Origin: Opitutus sp.
Lineage (GTDB): Bacteria > Verrucomicrobiota > Verrucomicrobiae > Opitutales > Opitutaceae
NCBI GenBank assembly: GCA_009695065.1
Contig: SIBR01000023.1
Location: 1 to 55,786 of the forward strand
Reading direction: 5' to 3'
DNA length: 55,786 nt
Of this stretch, positions 18,731-27,303 are shown piece by piece (the stretch's first letter is position 1; every line of letters starts with the position of its first letter). A program made the position numbers and the translations under genes. The notes under the pieces were generated by a model. The model worked only from the letters and a program-made list of their open reading frames with translations, had not been told where the DNA came from and did not search any database.

Positions 18731-19741
18731 CTACAGCGGCACGGCGTTTCCCCTCACGAAGTCGTCCGCGTCCGAGGCGTCGGGGCCGATGTAGTGGAAG
18801 TACTCGGCGTACTCCAAGCCGTACGCCCGGCCGCACTCGCGATCGCGACCCAACGCGAACCGCCGGGCGTACTCGCGGTTCGCGGTCTCGTCATTGTCGC
18901 CGAGCATGGTCAGCTTCCGGCCTTTCGCCGCCAGGCTGCGCCGCAACTTCGCGCCCGTTTCTCCCGCCGGCCCCTGGGTCACGTTCGCGAGGTTGGCCGC
19001 CACCTTCCGGTCCAGGTAAGGACCGATGTCCACGACCCGGTTCACCAGCTGGGGCCCGCGCGAGAAATAGTATTTTTCCTGCGGCCCGTGCGCCGTGAGG
19101 CCGGCCTTGAAGTGCTCCGGATAATCCCATTCGGAGCGCGCCATCCAGCACGCCGATTCCACGGCGCGCGCCGTGACATAATGATCCGGATTCCGCTCGT
19201 ACAAGCTGTTCGGATCGTACACCACCACCGTATCGACCTTCAGCGCCCGGAAAAGAAAGATCAGCCGGGCGCGCATCTCGACGATCGGCCACGCGTCCAT
19301 GTTGTGGTTCGGATAGTTCAGAAAAAACGACTCCTTCAGCCCGAGGCGCTTCGCCACCTCCTTGGTGTCGTTCTCGTTCTTGAGCGCGAGGTCACCGTGG
19401 GAGCGGCCGGTGCCGGCCATGGAGTCATCGGTCATCGTAATCAGGATGCCTTCGTAACCTTCATCGATCAGCTTGAGCACCGTGCCGCCCGCGAAGATCG
19501 GAATGTCGTCGCAGTGAGGCTGGATGGCCGCGAGCACCTTGCCGCGATGCGGCTGGCCCGCCTGGGCGCGCTCGACGGTGACCGCGACATTGTACGACGT
19601 GCCACCCGTGCCGCCCGCTTCGCGCGCGGCGGGCGGAGGCGTCGGGGCGGAAGGTGCCGCCACGGCCGCACGCACCATGGCGCCGCCGCCGAGCACGGCG
19701 CCGGCGGCCAGGGTCTTTTCGATGAAGTTTCGTCTTTTCAT
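18731..19741 (-). CDS. PIG-L family deacetylase with Tat signal
   Basis: The 336-residue protein starts with MKRRNFIEKTLAAGAVLGGGAMVRAA, a twin-arginine-type signal. The zinc site of PIG-L/LmbE N-deacetylases is visible as QPHCDD (His76, Asp78, Asp79) and a later His in NPDHYVTARAV. These enzymes remove N-acetyl groups from amino sugars or related glycosides. The gene overlaps the end of the upstream SelA-like gene by 4 nt (ATGA), so the two are coupled. Neighbouring amidohydrolase and enolase-superfamily genes suggest breakdown of an N-acylated sugar derivative. The family call is firm, the substrate unknown. Confidence 0.9.
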   Translation of the reverse strand: MKRRNFIEKTLAAGAVLGGGAMVRAAVAAPSAPTPPPAAREAGGTGGTSYNVAVTVERAQAGQPHRGKVLAAIQPHCDDIPIFAGGTVLKLIDEGYEGILITMTDDSMAGTGRSHGDLALKNENDTKEVAKRLGLKESFFLNYPNHNMDAWPIVEMRARLIFLFRALKVDTVVVYDPNSLYERNPDHYVTARAVESACWMARSEWDYPEHFKAGLTAHGPQEKYYFSRGPQLVNRVVDIGPYLDRKVAANLANVTQGPAGETGAKLRRSLAAKGRKLTMLGDNDETANREYARRFALGRDRECGRAYGLEYAEYFHYIGPDASDADDFVRGNAVPL

Positions 19742-20991
19742 GTTGCAGTCAGGATAGCCCTCACCCGGTCGGCGACGATGAGTTCCTCGCCCGGGCGGAG
19801 ATTGTTGGCAAAAATTCCGATGCCGCGTTTCCAGGGCGGCACGTATTTAGTCATGTCGGCGGCGATGATCGGCGGGTCGCCCTGCTCCAGCCGGGTCATC
19901 AGGTGGTCGAGGGTTACGCCCAGCCTGGCTTCGTTCCATTGGACCGACAGGCGCGGCGAATGGCTGTAGTCGTCGTTGGTAATGTACTCAGTCACGACCG
20001 TGGGCAGGCCGGCGAGCCGCGCGGCGATCCGGTCGAGCATGGCGGTCCATTCGCGGCGCTGCTGCTCCTCGTCGCGGCTGAGTGAAAGCTCCACGGCCGC
20101 CAGCAGGCCGATGATCTGTTCCTTGCCGACTTTCGCGATGCGGGCGAAATGATCATGGGGCGAGCTGTGCAGGTAGGCCGCCGCAATGAGCGGCTTCCGG
20201 CCGAGCAGCATCCCGCAGCCTTGCGGTCCCCGCAGGTTTTTTCCGCCGCTGAACGCCACCAGGTCGGCCCCGAGCTGCACGAAGGTGCGCAGATTCGAGG
20301 CCGGTGGCAGCTCGGCGGCCGCATCGAGAATCAGTGGCAGACCGGCCGCGTGCGCGATCGCGATCATCTCCTCCAGTCCCACCTGGTGGTCCCGCGCGCT
20401 GTGGGTCAGAACCATCGCGAGTGCGGCCGTCTTTTTTCCGATCGCGGCCTTCACCTGTTGGGCGGTCACGGCCTCCACGAGTTTCACCCCGACCATTCGG
20501 AACGCGTGATCGTACGGATTGCGATGCGCGGTTTGAATCACGATCTCGCTCTTCATTCCGGTGAGATCGGGCAGCCGGTCGATCTTCGCCGGGTCGCTGC
20601 CCGCCGTGACCGCGCAGGTGGCGAGGCAGAGCGCGGCCGCCGAACCGGCGGTGACGAACGCGGCCTCGGCTCCCGTGAGTTTGGCCAGCCGCTGGCCGAC
20701 CTGAGCCTGTAATTCGTGGATTCTTACGAAGTGGCGCGATGCCTCCTCCATGGCCGCCTTTACTTCCGGGTACATCAGGCTGCCGCTCAGGGTGGTGAGC
20801 GTACCGTAGGCGTTGATGAACGTTCTCACGCCAAGCTTGGTGTACAGCGGGGAGCGGGGAAACGGGGAAATTTCTGTCTTCGTCGGCGCGGTCGGGGAGG
20901 GAGTGGCCGCCGCCGCGATGCCTCCTGCCTTCGGCGCCGCCGGGTTCGCTGGTGAGACCTTTCGCCGGGATATCTTCGATCGAGATCTCAT
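19738..20991 (-). CDS. SelA-like PLP-dependent enzyme (D-glucosaminate-6-phosphate ammonia-lyase type)
   Basis: The 417-residue protein belongs to the selenocysteine-synthase-like fold-type I PLP family: LGVRTFINAYGTLTTLSGSLM near residue 55, and the PLP lysine in FSGGKNLRGPQGCGMLLG (Lys251). Relatives in catabolic operons are DgaE-type ammonia-lyases, often beside an amidohydrolase, as found here divergently at 21375. A true SelA is unlikely because of this context. The first 40 residues are Ala/Pro/Lys-rich; MRSRSKISRRK might be a weak export signal or an over-long start. Confidence 0.82.
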   Translation of the reverse strand: MRSRSKISRRKVSPANPAAPKAGGIAAAATPSPTAPTKTEISPFPRSPLYTKLGVRTFINAYGTLTTLSGSLMYPEVKAAMEEASRHFVRIHELQAQVGQRLAKLTGAEAAFVTAGSAAALCLATCAVTAGSDPAKIDRLPDLTGMKSEIVIQTAHRNPYDHAFRMVGVKLVEAVTAQQVKAAIGKKTAALAMVLTHSARDHQVGLEEMIAIAHAAGLPLILDAAAELPPASNLRTFVQLGADLVAFSGGKNLRGPQGCGMLLGRKPLIAAAYLHSSPHDHFARIAKVGKEQIIGLLAAVELSLSRDEEQQRREWTAMLDRIAARLAGLPTVVTEYITNDDYSHSPRLSVQWNEARLGVTLDHLMTRLEQGDPPIIAADMTKYVPPWKRGIGIFANNLRPGEELIVADRVRAILTAT

Positions 20992-21177
20992 TGGTTTGTC
21001 ATGCTGGGCGCCAACGGAGGGTCAAGCGGTACCATGATTGCGGCAACCTGGCCAAGTATATCCGCACGTGGCTCTGGGACCTAACCCGGCCTTTTCACAC
21101 TCTTCTCTCATGCGCAGCCACAGAGTGTTCTAAAATCTTGGTCGCGGTCTCAGCCGCACGGCGCGCGCGGGTTATCG

Positions 21178-21198
21178 GCAAAACCGCGGCGGTTTTGC
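21178..21198 (+). terminator. Terminator-like hairpin in the leader of the amidohydrolase gene
   Basis: GCAAAACCG (21178-21186) and CGGTTTTGC (21190-21198) form a perfect 9-bp stem with a CGG loop followed by TTTT. There is no + strand gene upstream, so if functional it would act as an attenuator in the amidohydrolase leader. Confidence 0.4.
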
Positions 21199-21200
21199 TT

Positions 21201-21296
21201 TTAGCCCGCATGTCCTCGACGGTAACGCAGAAATACCGCCGCATCCATCGTCGGCCATCCGTGAAAACCAACCAGAGGGTGAAAAATGCGGGCTAA
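21201..21296. repeat. 96-bp segment bounded by perfect 11-bp inverted repeats
   Basis: TTAGCCCGCAT at 21201-21211 and ATGCGGGCTAA at 21286-21296 are exact reverse complements. The segment lies in the 20992-21374 divergent spacer and encodes nothing recognisable. It may be a miniature mobile element or a regulatory structure. Confidence 0.55.
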
Positions 21297-21374
21297 GGTG
21301 ATCGCACTCTTGCACCCGGCCGATGAAACCCCAGCGTGGACCGGAAAATAGAAAGCACCCCGCGAGGCCTCACG

Positions 21375-22658
21375 ATGTACCCCCAACCCGGCAATCCGTC
21401 CGCCACGACCCCCGGGACCCTGTCCCGCCGCTCCTTCCTGCAACACGGAGCCGCCGCCCTGGCCCTGGCTGCCGGGGCCCGCGGCGTGCTCTCTGCGCAA
21501 CCAGCCGGCGGGGACTTCGACCTGCTCATCACCGGCGGAACCGTCATCGATCCCTACAACGCGCTGAACCAGGTGGCCGACATCGGCATCAAGGCCGGAA
21601 AGATCGTGCAGGTATCCGACCGGCTCGATCAAACCCGCGCGGCCCGCGTGCTGGAGGCCCGTGGCCTCTATGTTTCGCCGGGTTGGATCGACTTGCACGC
21701 GCACATCTTTGTCGGGGTCAATCCCGAGGCGGTTCATCCCGATCGCGACGCGGGCGTGAATGTCGGCGTCACCACGCTGGCCGACCCGGGTGGGTTTTGT
21801 TCGGATGAGATGCAACGCTACCGCAAGGAGATCGTCGAAAAATCGGTGACACGGGTCCTGGGATTCGTCAACGTGGCCGCCCACCGCAGCCCACCGGGGA
21901 CGCCGATGGAGGGTGACTGGGCGCTCTTTGATCAGGAGCTGACGATCAAGACCGTCGACAAAAATCGGGACGTGCTCAGGGGCGTCAAGGTGCTGTCGTC
22001 CACCCGGCATGCCGGCAATCTGACGATCACGCCCACCCAGCTCGCGGTGCAGGCGGCGCGTGAAACGGGCACGCACGTCATGGTTCACATCGGGATGGCT
22101 CCGCCGCTGATTCAAGAGGTGTTAAACCTGCTGGGTCCCGGTGACATCGTCACGCACTGCTTCAAGGGTTACCCGATGGGCATTTTCCACGGCGACGGGC
22201 GACCGGTGGCGGAAGCCTGGAAAGCCCTGGAGCGCGGCGTCCGCTTTGACCTTGGGCACGGCCAGGGCAGCTTCGCCTGGGCCGCCGCCCGCCACGCCGA
22301 ACGGCACCATTTCCCGTTGCATTCCATTTCCACCGACATTCACACGGGCAGTGTGAAGGGCCCCGTCTGGACCTACGGCCGGACGATGGCGAAGTGGCTG
22401 CATCTGGGGCATCCGCTGACTGAAGTGGTCAAACTCTCAACCCAGGGTCCGGCGCAACTGATCGACGAAGAGAAGGAACTCGGCTCGCTCTCGTCCGGCA
22501 CGGTCGCCGACCTCACGCTTTTCCGGGTGGTGGAAAAGAAGACGAAGCTGACTGACAGCCTAAACAACAGCGAAACCGGCGACCGCGATGTCGAACCGGT
22601 TCACTGCATCCGGGCCGGCCAGGTCATCAGCGAAATGAAGATTCCGCCGGCGTCTTGA
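21375..22658 (+). CDS. Amidohydrolase/deacetylase family metallohydrolase with Tat signal
   Basis: The 427-residue protein is counted from ATG 21375; a GTG at 21336 would add 13 residues. The Tat motif LSRRSFLQHG near residue 16 precedes a hydrophobic stretch ending LSAQ. The amidohydrolase barrel shows DLHAH (His108, His110), a candidate bridging Lys in GVKVLSS, MVHIGM, IVTHCFKG and the Asp in STDIHTGS, so the two-metal site looks complete. Close families (dihydroorotase-like, EF0837 type) hydrolyse N-acyl or O-acyl substrates and are often encoded next to SelA-like PLP enzymes, as here. A role in the same pathway is inferred. Confidence 0.88.
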   Translation: MYPQPGNPSATTPGTLSRRSFLQHGAAALALAAGARGVLSAQPAGGDFDLLITGGTVIDPYNALNQVADIGIKAGKIVQVSDRLDQTRAARVLEARGLYVSPGWIDLHAHIFVGVNPEAVHPDRDAGVNVGVTTLADPGGFCSDEMQRYRKEIVEKSVTRVLGFVNVAAHRSPPGTPMEGDWALFDQELTIKTVDKNRDVLRGVKVLSSTRHAGNLTITPTQLAVQAARETGTHVMVHIGMAPPLIQEVLNLLGPGDIVTHCFKGYPMGIFHGDGRPVAEAWKALERGVRFDLGHGQGSFAWAAARHAERHHFPLHSISTDIHTGSVKGPVWTYGRTMAKWLHLGHPLTEVVKLSTQGPAQLIDEEKELGSLSSGTVADLTLFRVVEKKTKLTDSLNNSETGDRDVEPVHCIRAGQVISEMKIPPAS

Positions 22659-22720
22659 CCGGATCACTTCGGTCGGAGCGCGTCTTCCCGCGACCTCGAA
22701 TACCCTGGTCGAACGTCGCC

Positions 22721-22746
22721 TTGTAGCCCGCGGGAGAAGCGGGATT
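22721..22746. repeat. Degenerate copy of the 20-nt hairpin repeat
   Basis: TTGTAGCCCGCGGGAGAAGC is followed by GGGATT. Relative to the copy at 34841 it lacks three bases of one stem arm. It lies in the spacer between the amidohydrolase and the TIR-kinase remnant. Confidence 0.6.
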
Positions 22747-22845
22747 GGATCGGATGCCACCGACAACCGACAGATGCGCCCTTCGTCAAGGCGGGGCACA
22801 ATGGACTCGCTCTGATCCTTCGCTCGGTTAGGAAGGAGCCTCCCG

Positions 22846-23771
22846 TTGCCCCCTGCCGTGTCAGCTTCTGCCAACAAGGCCGTCTTTCTTTCGTATGCGG
22901 CGCAAGACGCCGAGACCGCGCTGCGTATTTGCGAGGCGTTACGCGCGGCGGGCGTGGAGGTGTGGTTCGACCAAAGTGAGCTGCGCGGCGGCGCTCCCAC
23001 CTCATGGCCGACGACGCTCCGTTCATTGTGCCAGCCGTAATCGACGACAGCCCCGATGCCACCGCCCGGGTGCCCGACAAATTTCGCGAGGTGCAGTGGA
23101 CGCGGCTCCAAGCCAGCGCGGCGCCCGAGGCTTTTGCCGCCCGCGTGCTGGCCTTGCTGACGGGGGTGGCGGAACTGGGTCGAAGCGCGCCCCGCGTCGA
23201 TGTGGCGAAACCGGCGACCGCCGGCAAGAACACCCAGCCGAGTGCCGGGGTTGACCACGAGCCGTTCGCCGAGTGGCGGCCGGCGCCGGATCAAACCGTG
23301 CCGAATACGCCCTGGACACTCGAACGGAAGCTGGGTGAAGGCGGCTTTGGCGAGGTGTGGCTCGGACGCCACCGGACGATGAAGGAGCAGCGCGTGTTCA
23401 AATTCTGTTTTCAGGCGGAACGCGTGCGCTCGCTCAAACGGGAGCTGACGCTCTTCCGCGTCCTCAAGGAGCGCGTGGGCGCCCATCCCAACATCGTGCG
23501 GTTGCTGGACGTGCATTTCAACGAGCCGTCCTTCTACGTGGAGATGGACTACGTGGCGGGCCAGAGTCTGAAGGTCTGGTGCGATCAGCAGGGTGGCGTG
23601 GAAAAAATCCCGCTGGCCGCGCGGCTGGAAATTGTCGCGCAAATCGCCGACGCCCTGCACGCCGCGCACGCGGCCGGGGTGATCCACCGCGATGTGAAAC
23701 CGGGTAACATCCTGGTCTCCCAGAGCCCCGCGCCCAATGCCCAGCCGACCGCGATGCTCAGGCCAAGCCAA
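22846..23771 (+). pseudogene. TIR domain plus serine/threonine protein kinase, internally deleted and truncated
   Basis: A strong ribosome-binding site (GGAAGGAG at 22831) precedes a TTG start at 22846. The TIR opening is clear: NKAVFLSYAAQDAETALRIC and VEVWFDQSELRGG. At about 22995 roughly 40-45 codons of the TIR core are missing and the frame changes, resuming with SHLMADDAPFIVPAVIDDSPDA. A kinase domain follows with the P-loop GEGGFGEVW, the VFKF lysine, and HRDVKPGNIL. Similarity ends there: no DFG motif or C-lobe remains, because the RAYT element begins at 23772. Such TIR-kinase proteins are probably signalling or defence proteins. This copy should be dead. Confidence 0.85.
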
Positions 23772-24846
23772 AAGGGGTCATTTCAGGACATAGGACAAAC
23801 CTACGGCCGATCCCCGTCGCCCGAGCGAAAACGATGCAGGCGTGACGCCAATCCGCTCGCGGCACCCATCTGCAGCCGCTGGGCGATCCAGCCGTTGGAC
23901 GCTGACGTCTGCTGTTTCAAGGCGGCGGCAAGGCGCAGTTTGTCCAACGCCGAGGGTGACACGGTCAACTGCGTTAACGGAATTCCAAGGCCTTGCGCCA
24001 GCTCCCGCAACCGCTCCTCCCAGAGTTCCGCCCGAGCCAGTTGCACGGCGTCGCGATCCGCGCCAAGGATTTCGAAGCGGCCCGCTCGTCCCACCCGGGC
24101 CCAGAGTTCATGGCGCAATTCCGCGCGGAAAGCGGTTGAACCGATGATCCAACCTCGGCTTAAGCGGACGAACCGTTCGTCCCGCGCCGAGGGACTTTCC
24201 TCGGCCCAGGCGGCAAGAAAAGCCGCGTAGCGCTGCCACCCGGTGCACGAGTCCGGCAAGCCTCCACTTTCGTGCAAAACGGTCTCGGCCACCAGCCACT
24301 CCGGCCGGCCCGGACTCGGAAACCGAAACAAGCTGCTCCAGCGATATTCGCCCAGTCGTTCGGGCGTCACGATTTTGGCCCGCAGCGGATTGAGATGAAT
24401 GTAATGCGCCACCTGCGCCAGTGCAGCGCCCGGCTCGACGTGCTGCGCCTTATAGCGCCCCTGGAACGGCCGCCCGTTTTCGCCGTGGTAACAATTGAAC
24501 CGCCTGGCCCAAGTGCCTTGCAGCCACTTCATCCCCTCGCTGAGGTTTGGTTCCGGTGTCTCCACCGCGAGGTGAAAATGGTTGCGCATGATCGCGTAGG
24601 CGTGAACGAGCCGACCAAAACTCGTGCCCGCTTCGCCGAGGCCGATTTCGAACGAGGCCGCCGCGCCATCGTTCGCGAACAAATCGCGGCGATAATTGCC
24701 CCGATTGATCACGTGGTAACACGCGCCCGAATATTCCAACCGCAATTTGCGCGCCATCGCCCGAGTCCACCAGTCCCGGCCGCAAATCAAACCATGCGTT
24801 TACCCCAATTTCGGGGGCGTTGTCCCATGTCCTGACATGACCCCTT
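23772..24846. mobile_element. RAYT/REP-type element with 26-bp terminal inverted repeats
   Basis: The ends 23772-23797 and 24821-24846 are inverted repeats of 26 bp with two mismatches, both containing GGGGTCAT and CAGGACAT. They enclose a single RAYT gene and sit exactly where the kinase gene loses similarity. A 14-bp piece of the right end (CCTGACATGACCCC) recurs at 28761-28774. No target-site duplication is obvious. Confidence 0.8.
23801..24757 (-). CDS. REP-associated tyrosine transposase (RAYT, IS200/Y1-like)
   Basis: The 318-residue protein is counted from ATG 24757 (MARKLRLEYSGACYHVINRGNYRRDLF). The HUH motif is NHFHLAVE, and YRWSSLF and HYIHLNPLRAKIV are typical Y1-transposase stretches; the nucleophile Tyr should lie in the region after GRYKAQHVEPG. 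A longer C-terminal part contains a helix-turn-helix-like segment (TSASNGWIAQRLQMG). It would cut and join single-stranded DNA at REP-like hairpins. An upstream ATG at 24790 adds eleven residues outside the conserved start. It appears intact. Confidence 0.9.
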   Translation of the reverse strand: MARKLRLEYSGACYHVINRGNYRRDLFANDGAAASFEIGLGEAGTSFGRLVHAYAIMRNHFHLAVETPEPNLSEGMKWLQGTWARRFNCYHGENGRPFQGRYKAQHVEPGAALAQVAHYIHLNPLRAKIVTPERLGEYRWSSLFRFPSPGRPEWLVAETVLHESGGLPDSCTGWQRYAAFLAAWAEESPSARDERFVRLSRGWIIGSTAFRAELRHELWARVGRAGRFEILGADRDAVQLARAELWEERLRELAQGLGIPLTQLTVSPSALDKLRLAAALKQQTSASNGWIAQRLQMGAASGLASRLHRFRSGDGDRP

Positions 24847-24978
24847 CCTGCCCGTGCCGCAGTGCTCGTCATCGTGGAATTGAGTTCAGCCAAACCCCTC
24901 CCGGATCCGATCCCCCTGAAAATCCGGCTTCCCCTCAGCTGTCTTGCTTTTTGTCCGTCTTTGTCTTGCCTACCACCG

Positions 24979-25227
24979 ATGCACATCGAGACCCTGTCCA
25001 TCCGCATTTCCAAGTCTGAACGCGCCGCATTGCGCACCGCCGCGCGTCGCGAGAAGGTTTCTCAGGGACAAATCGTCCGCCAGGCGCTGCTCGCCTACGG
25101 CATCAAGCCCCGAGAAAAAGTCCCCGTCACCGCCTACGACCTGGTGAAGGATTTGATCGGGAAAAACAAAGGTGGGCCCGGCGACCTCTCCACCAATCCC
25201 AAATACCTGGAAGGCTTCGGTCAGTGA
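24979..25227 (+). CDS. Ribbon-helix-helix antitoxin (VapB-type)
   Basis: The 82-residue protein starts at ATG 24979: MHIETLSIRISKSERAALRTAARREKVSQGQIVRQALLAYGI. The beta strand, two helices and charged pattern fit a ribbon-helix-helix DNA-binding domain; the C-terminal 40 residues would wrap the toxin. The stop overlaps the PIN-domain gene start (GTGA, 25224-25227). It should neutralise the toxin and repress the pair. Confidence 0.82.
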   Translation: MHIETLSIRISKSERAALRTAARREKVSQGQIVRQALLAYGIKPREKVPVTAYDLVKDLIGKNKGGPGDLSTNPKYLEGFGQ

Positions 25228-25637
25228 AAAGCTGGATCGCCGACACCGGCCCGCTCATTGCGCTGCTGGAAGAGGCGGAAAAATATCATGCGTGGACGGT
25301 GGACGCGGTGCGCAGTGCGCCCCAGCCATTGCTCACTTGCGAAGCCGTGTTGACGGAAGCCTGCTTCATCCTGAAGCGGCAGCAGCGCAATCCCAACGAT
25401 CTCCTGGTCATGGCCGAGCGCGGTTTCTTCCGCGTGGCCTTCGATTTCAACCGCGAGCAAGCAGCCATTCGCCAACTGCTCGCCGCCTACGCCGATCTCC
25501 CAATGTCGTTTGCCGATGCCTGTCTTGTGCGCATGTGCGAGTTGAACCCCGAGGCCGCCGTCTGGACGCTCGATCGCGATTTTCGCGTCTATCGCCGGCA
25601 CCGCCGATCCAGCATTCCGCTCGTCTGCCCGTTTTAG
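25224..25637 (+). CDS. PIN-domain toxin (VapC-type ribonuclease)
   Basis: The 137-residue protein starts at GTG 25224. The acidic PIN residues are visible: Asp7 (IADTGPLIALLEE), Glu45 (VLTEACFIL), Asp98 (SFADACLVRM) and Asp117 (WTLDRDFRVY). The site is complete, so an active metal-dependent RNase is likely. It is coupled to the upstream antitoxin by a 4-nt overlap. The module lies directly after the RAYT element in a damaged region. Confidence 0.88.
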   Translation: MKSWIADTGPLIALLEEAEKYHAWTVDAVRSAPQPLLTCEAVLTEACFILKRQQRNPNDLLVMAERGFFRVAFDFNREQAAIRQLLAAYADLPMSFADACLVRMCELNPEAAVWTLDRDFRVYRRHRRSSIPLVCPF

Positions 25638-25862
25638 GGCCGGTCGGACGGGGGTTAGTCCACGCGTTGGTCGTAATCGTGGATCCCAAGCCAAATCAGC
25701 ATTCCGCCCCCCCGCCTTCGCCTTGATCGCGCGCCACGGGCGATGGCACTCCCGTTTCGTGAGCCGGGTCCGACAATCGCGGAACGTCGCGTCGACTGGC
25801 AGGAAACTCGATCCCCCGGAGAGATCGGACGACACGTGGTCCGCAATTTTATGGGGTATTGA

Positions 25863-27161
25863 TCAGATCTTCGGTTCAAAGCCTTGGCGATACGACTCGC
25901 GCCGCCAGAGTTTTTCGCCGGCGGGATTTTCGATCAATTTGCCGGTCTTGGGATCGCAGCGGACGACGGTGTTGGTCCGGTAGGCGATGTTGCCGAGGTG
26001 ACACATCATCGTGCTCTTCTGCCCTTCCTCGATGGGTGAGTTGAGCTTCGCGTTGCCGCGGACGCCATCGAGGAAATTGCCGATGTGCGCGGCATCGCCG
26101 CCACCCTTGCCCCGGCCGTGGCTGACTTCCTTTCCCGCGGGATCGAAGATGGTCCACGACTCCCAGTCGAAGTTGAGGCCCATCGTGCCGCCTTCGCCGT
26201 AGAACATGATCTCGGCACGCGGCTTCTCGGCCTGGCGCGGATGGCAGCTGCTCTGCACCCACTCGCACCCGCCCTTTTTTCCAAAGTCATACACGGCGGT
26301 GCCCGTATCGGGCGTCTCCTGATTGTCCTCGAACCAATAGCGGTTGCCGAGGTAGGTGATGCGCTCGGCGTAGTCGGCCCGCAGGCCCCAGCGCAGGATG
26401 TCGAGGCAGTGGACGCCGTTGTTTCCGAGTTCGCCATTGCCCCAGTGCCAGAGCCAGTGCCAGTCGTAGTGCACATAGGACGGCATGTCGTGCTGGGCGT
26501 CACCCGGCACGGGACCCTGCCAGAGGTTCCAGTCGAGCTCAGCCGGGGCCTTGCCGGCATTTTTTCCGATCGCTCCGCGCTTGATGGGATCGTTGTAGTA
26601 AAAGGTGCGGCCAAACTTCGTCTTGCCGATCGCACCACCATGCAGCGCCTCGATGGCTTCCTTCATCCAGGTGCGGCGCTGATTTCCCATCTGCACGACG
26701 CGCCCGTATTTTTTCTGCGCGGCCACGATCATCTCAGCCTCGTGCGGATTCTGGCTGCCAGGCTTCTCGACATACACGTGCTTGCCGGCCTGCATCGCAA
26801 GCAGGGCGGCGGGCGTGTGCCAGAAATTCGGCGTCGCGATGAAGATCGCATCCACCGTCTTGTCCTCGAGGATGCGGCGAAAATCCGTGACGGCCTGGCA
26901 GCGGCCCGCCTGCTGGGCCGCGATCGTCTTCGCGCCGACCGCGAGGCGATTCGGATCCACCTCCGCGATGTACGCGATCTCGACATCGGGTAGCGTGAGC
27001 AGCGCCCGCACATGGCTGAGGCCGCGCCCGAGTGCGACGACGGCGACGCGCAGCTTGCGACCCGCGGCATCGGCGGCGGGGAGATTGGGGAGGCGCGAAA
27101 GTGCCGCGCCGGCTGCAAAGATGGCGGTGGACTTGAGGGCGGAACGGCGGGTGAGGTTCAC
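25863..27161 (-). CDS. Tat-exported Gfo/Idh/MocA family oxidoreductase
   Basis: The 432-residue protein starts at GTG with a Tat signal (MNLTRRSALKSTAIFAAGAAL). A Rossmann domain (LRVAVVALGRGLSHVRALLTL) and the EKP motif (HVYVEKPGSQNPHEAEM, near residue 133) follow, then the family's C-terminal barrel. Exported members of this type are abundant in Planctomycetes and Verrucomicrobia; some relatives are NAD-dependent glycosidases (GH109-like). NAD would have to be bound before Tat export. A 142-bp gap separates it from the MFS gene upstream on the same strand, so they may share a transcript. Confidence 0.9.
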   Translation of the reverse strand: MNLTRRSALKSTAIFAAGAALSRLPNLPAADAAGRKLRVAVVALGRGLSHVRALLTLPDVEIAYIAEVDPNRLAVGAKTIAAQQAGRCQAVTDFRRILEDKTVDAIFIATPNFWHTPAALLAMQAGKHVYVEKPGSQNPHEAEMIVAAQKKYGRVVQMGNQRRTWMKEAIEALHGGAIGKTKFGRTFYYNDPIKRGAIGKNAGKAPAELDWNLWQGPVPGDAQHDMPSYVHYDWHWLWHWGNGELGNNGVHCLDILRWGLRADYAERITYLGNRYWFEDNQETPDTGTAVYDFGKKGGCEWVQSSCHPRQAEKPRAEIMFYGEGGTMGLNFDWESWTIFDPAGKEVSHGRGKGGGDAAHIGNFLDGVRGNAKLNSPIEEGQKSTMMCHLGNIAYRTNTVVRCDPKTGKLIENPAGEKLWRRESYRQGFEPKI

Positions 27162-27303
27162 GGGCGCTGCGGGGTGGAGGTTGCTGGACGGGGGGAAGGA
27201 AGACCTGGGAGGAGGAGATTCCCGCGGGCGAAAATGTTTCTATAACCCCGCTCTCGCCTGAAAATCCAATTTTCTATCAATCGTTGGCGGCCACCTCATC
27301 CCA

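Noticed and set aside
24847..24978. Continuation of the TIR-kinase gene after the RAYT element
   Set aside because: Frames after the right inverted repeat show no DFG motif or kinase C-lobe; the sequence leads straight into the antitoxin gene.
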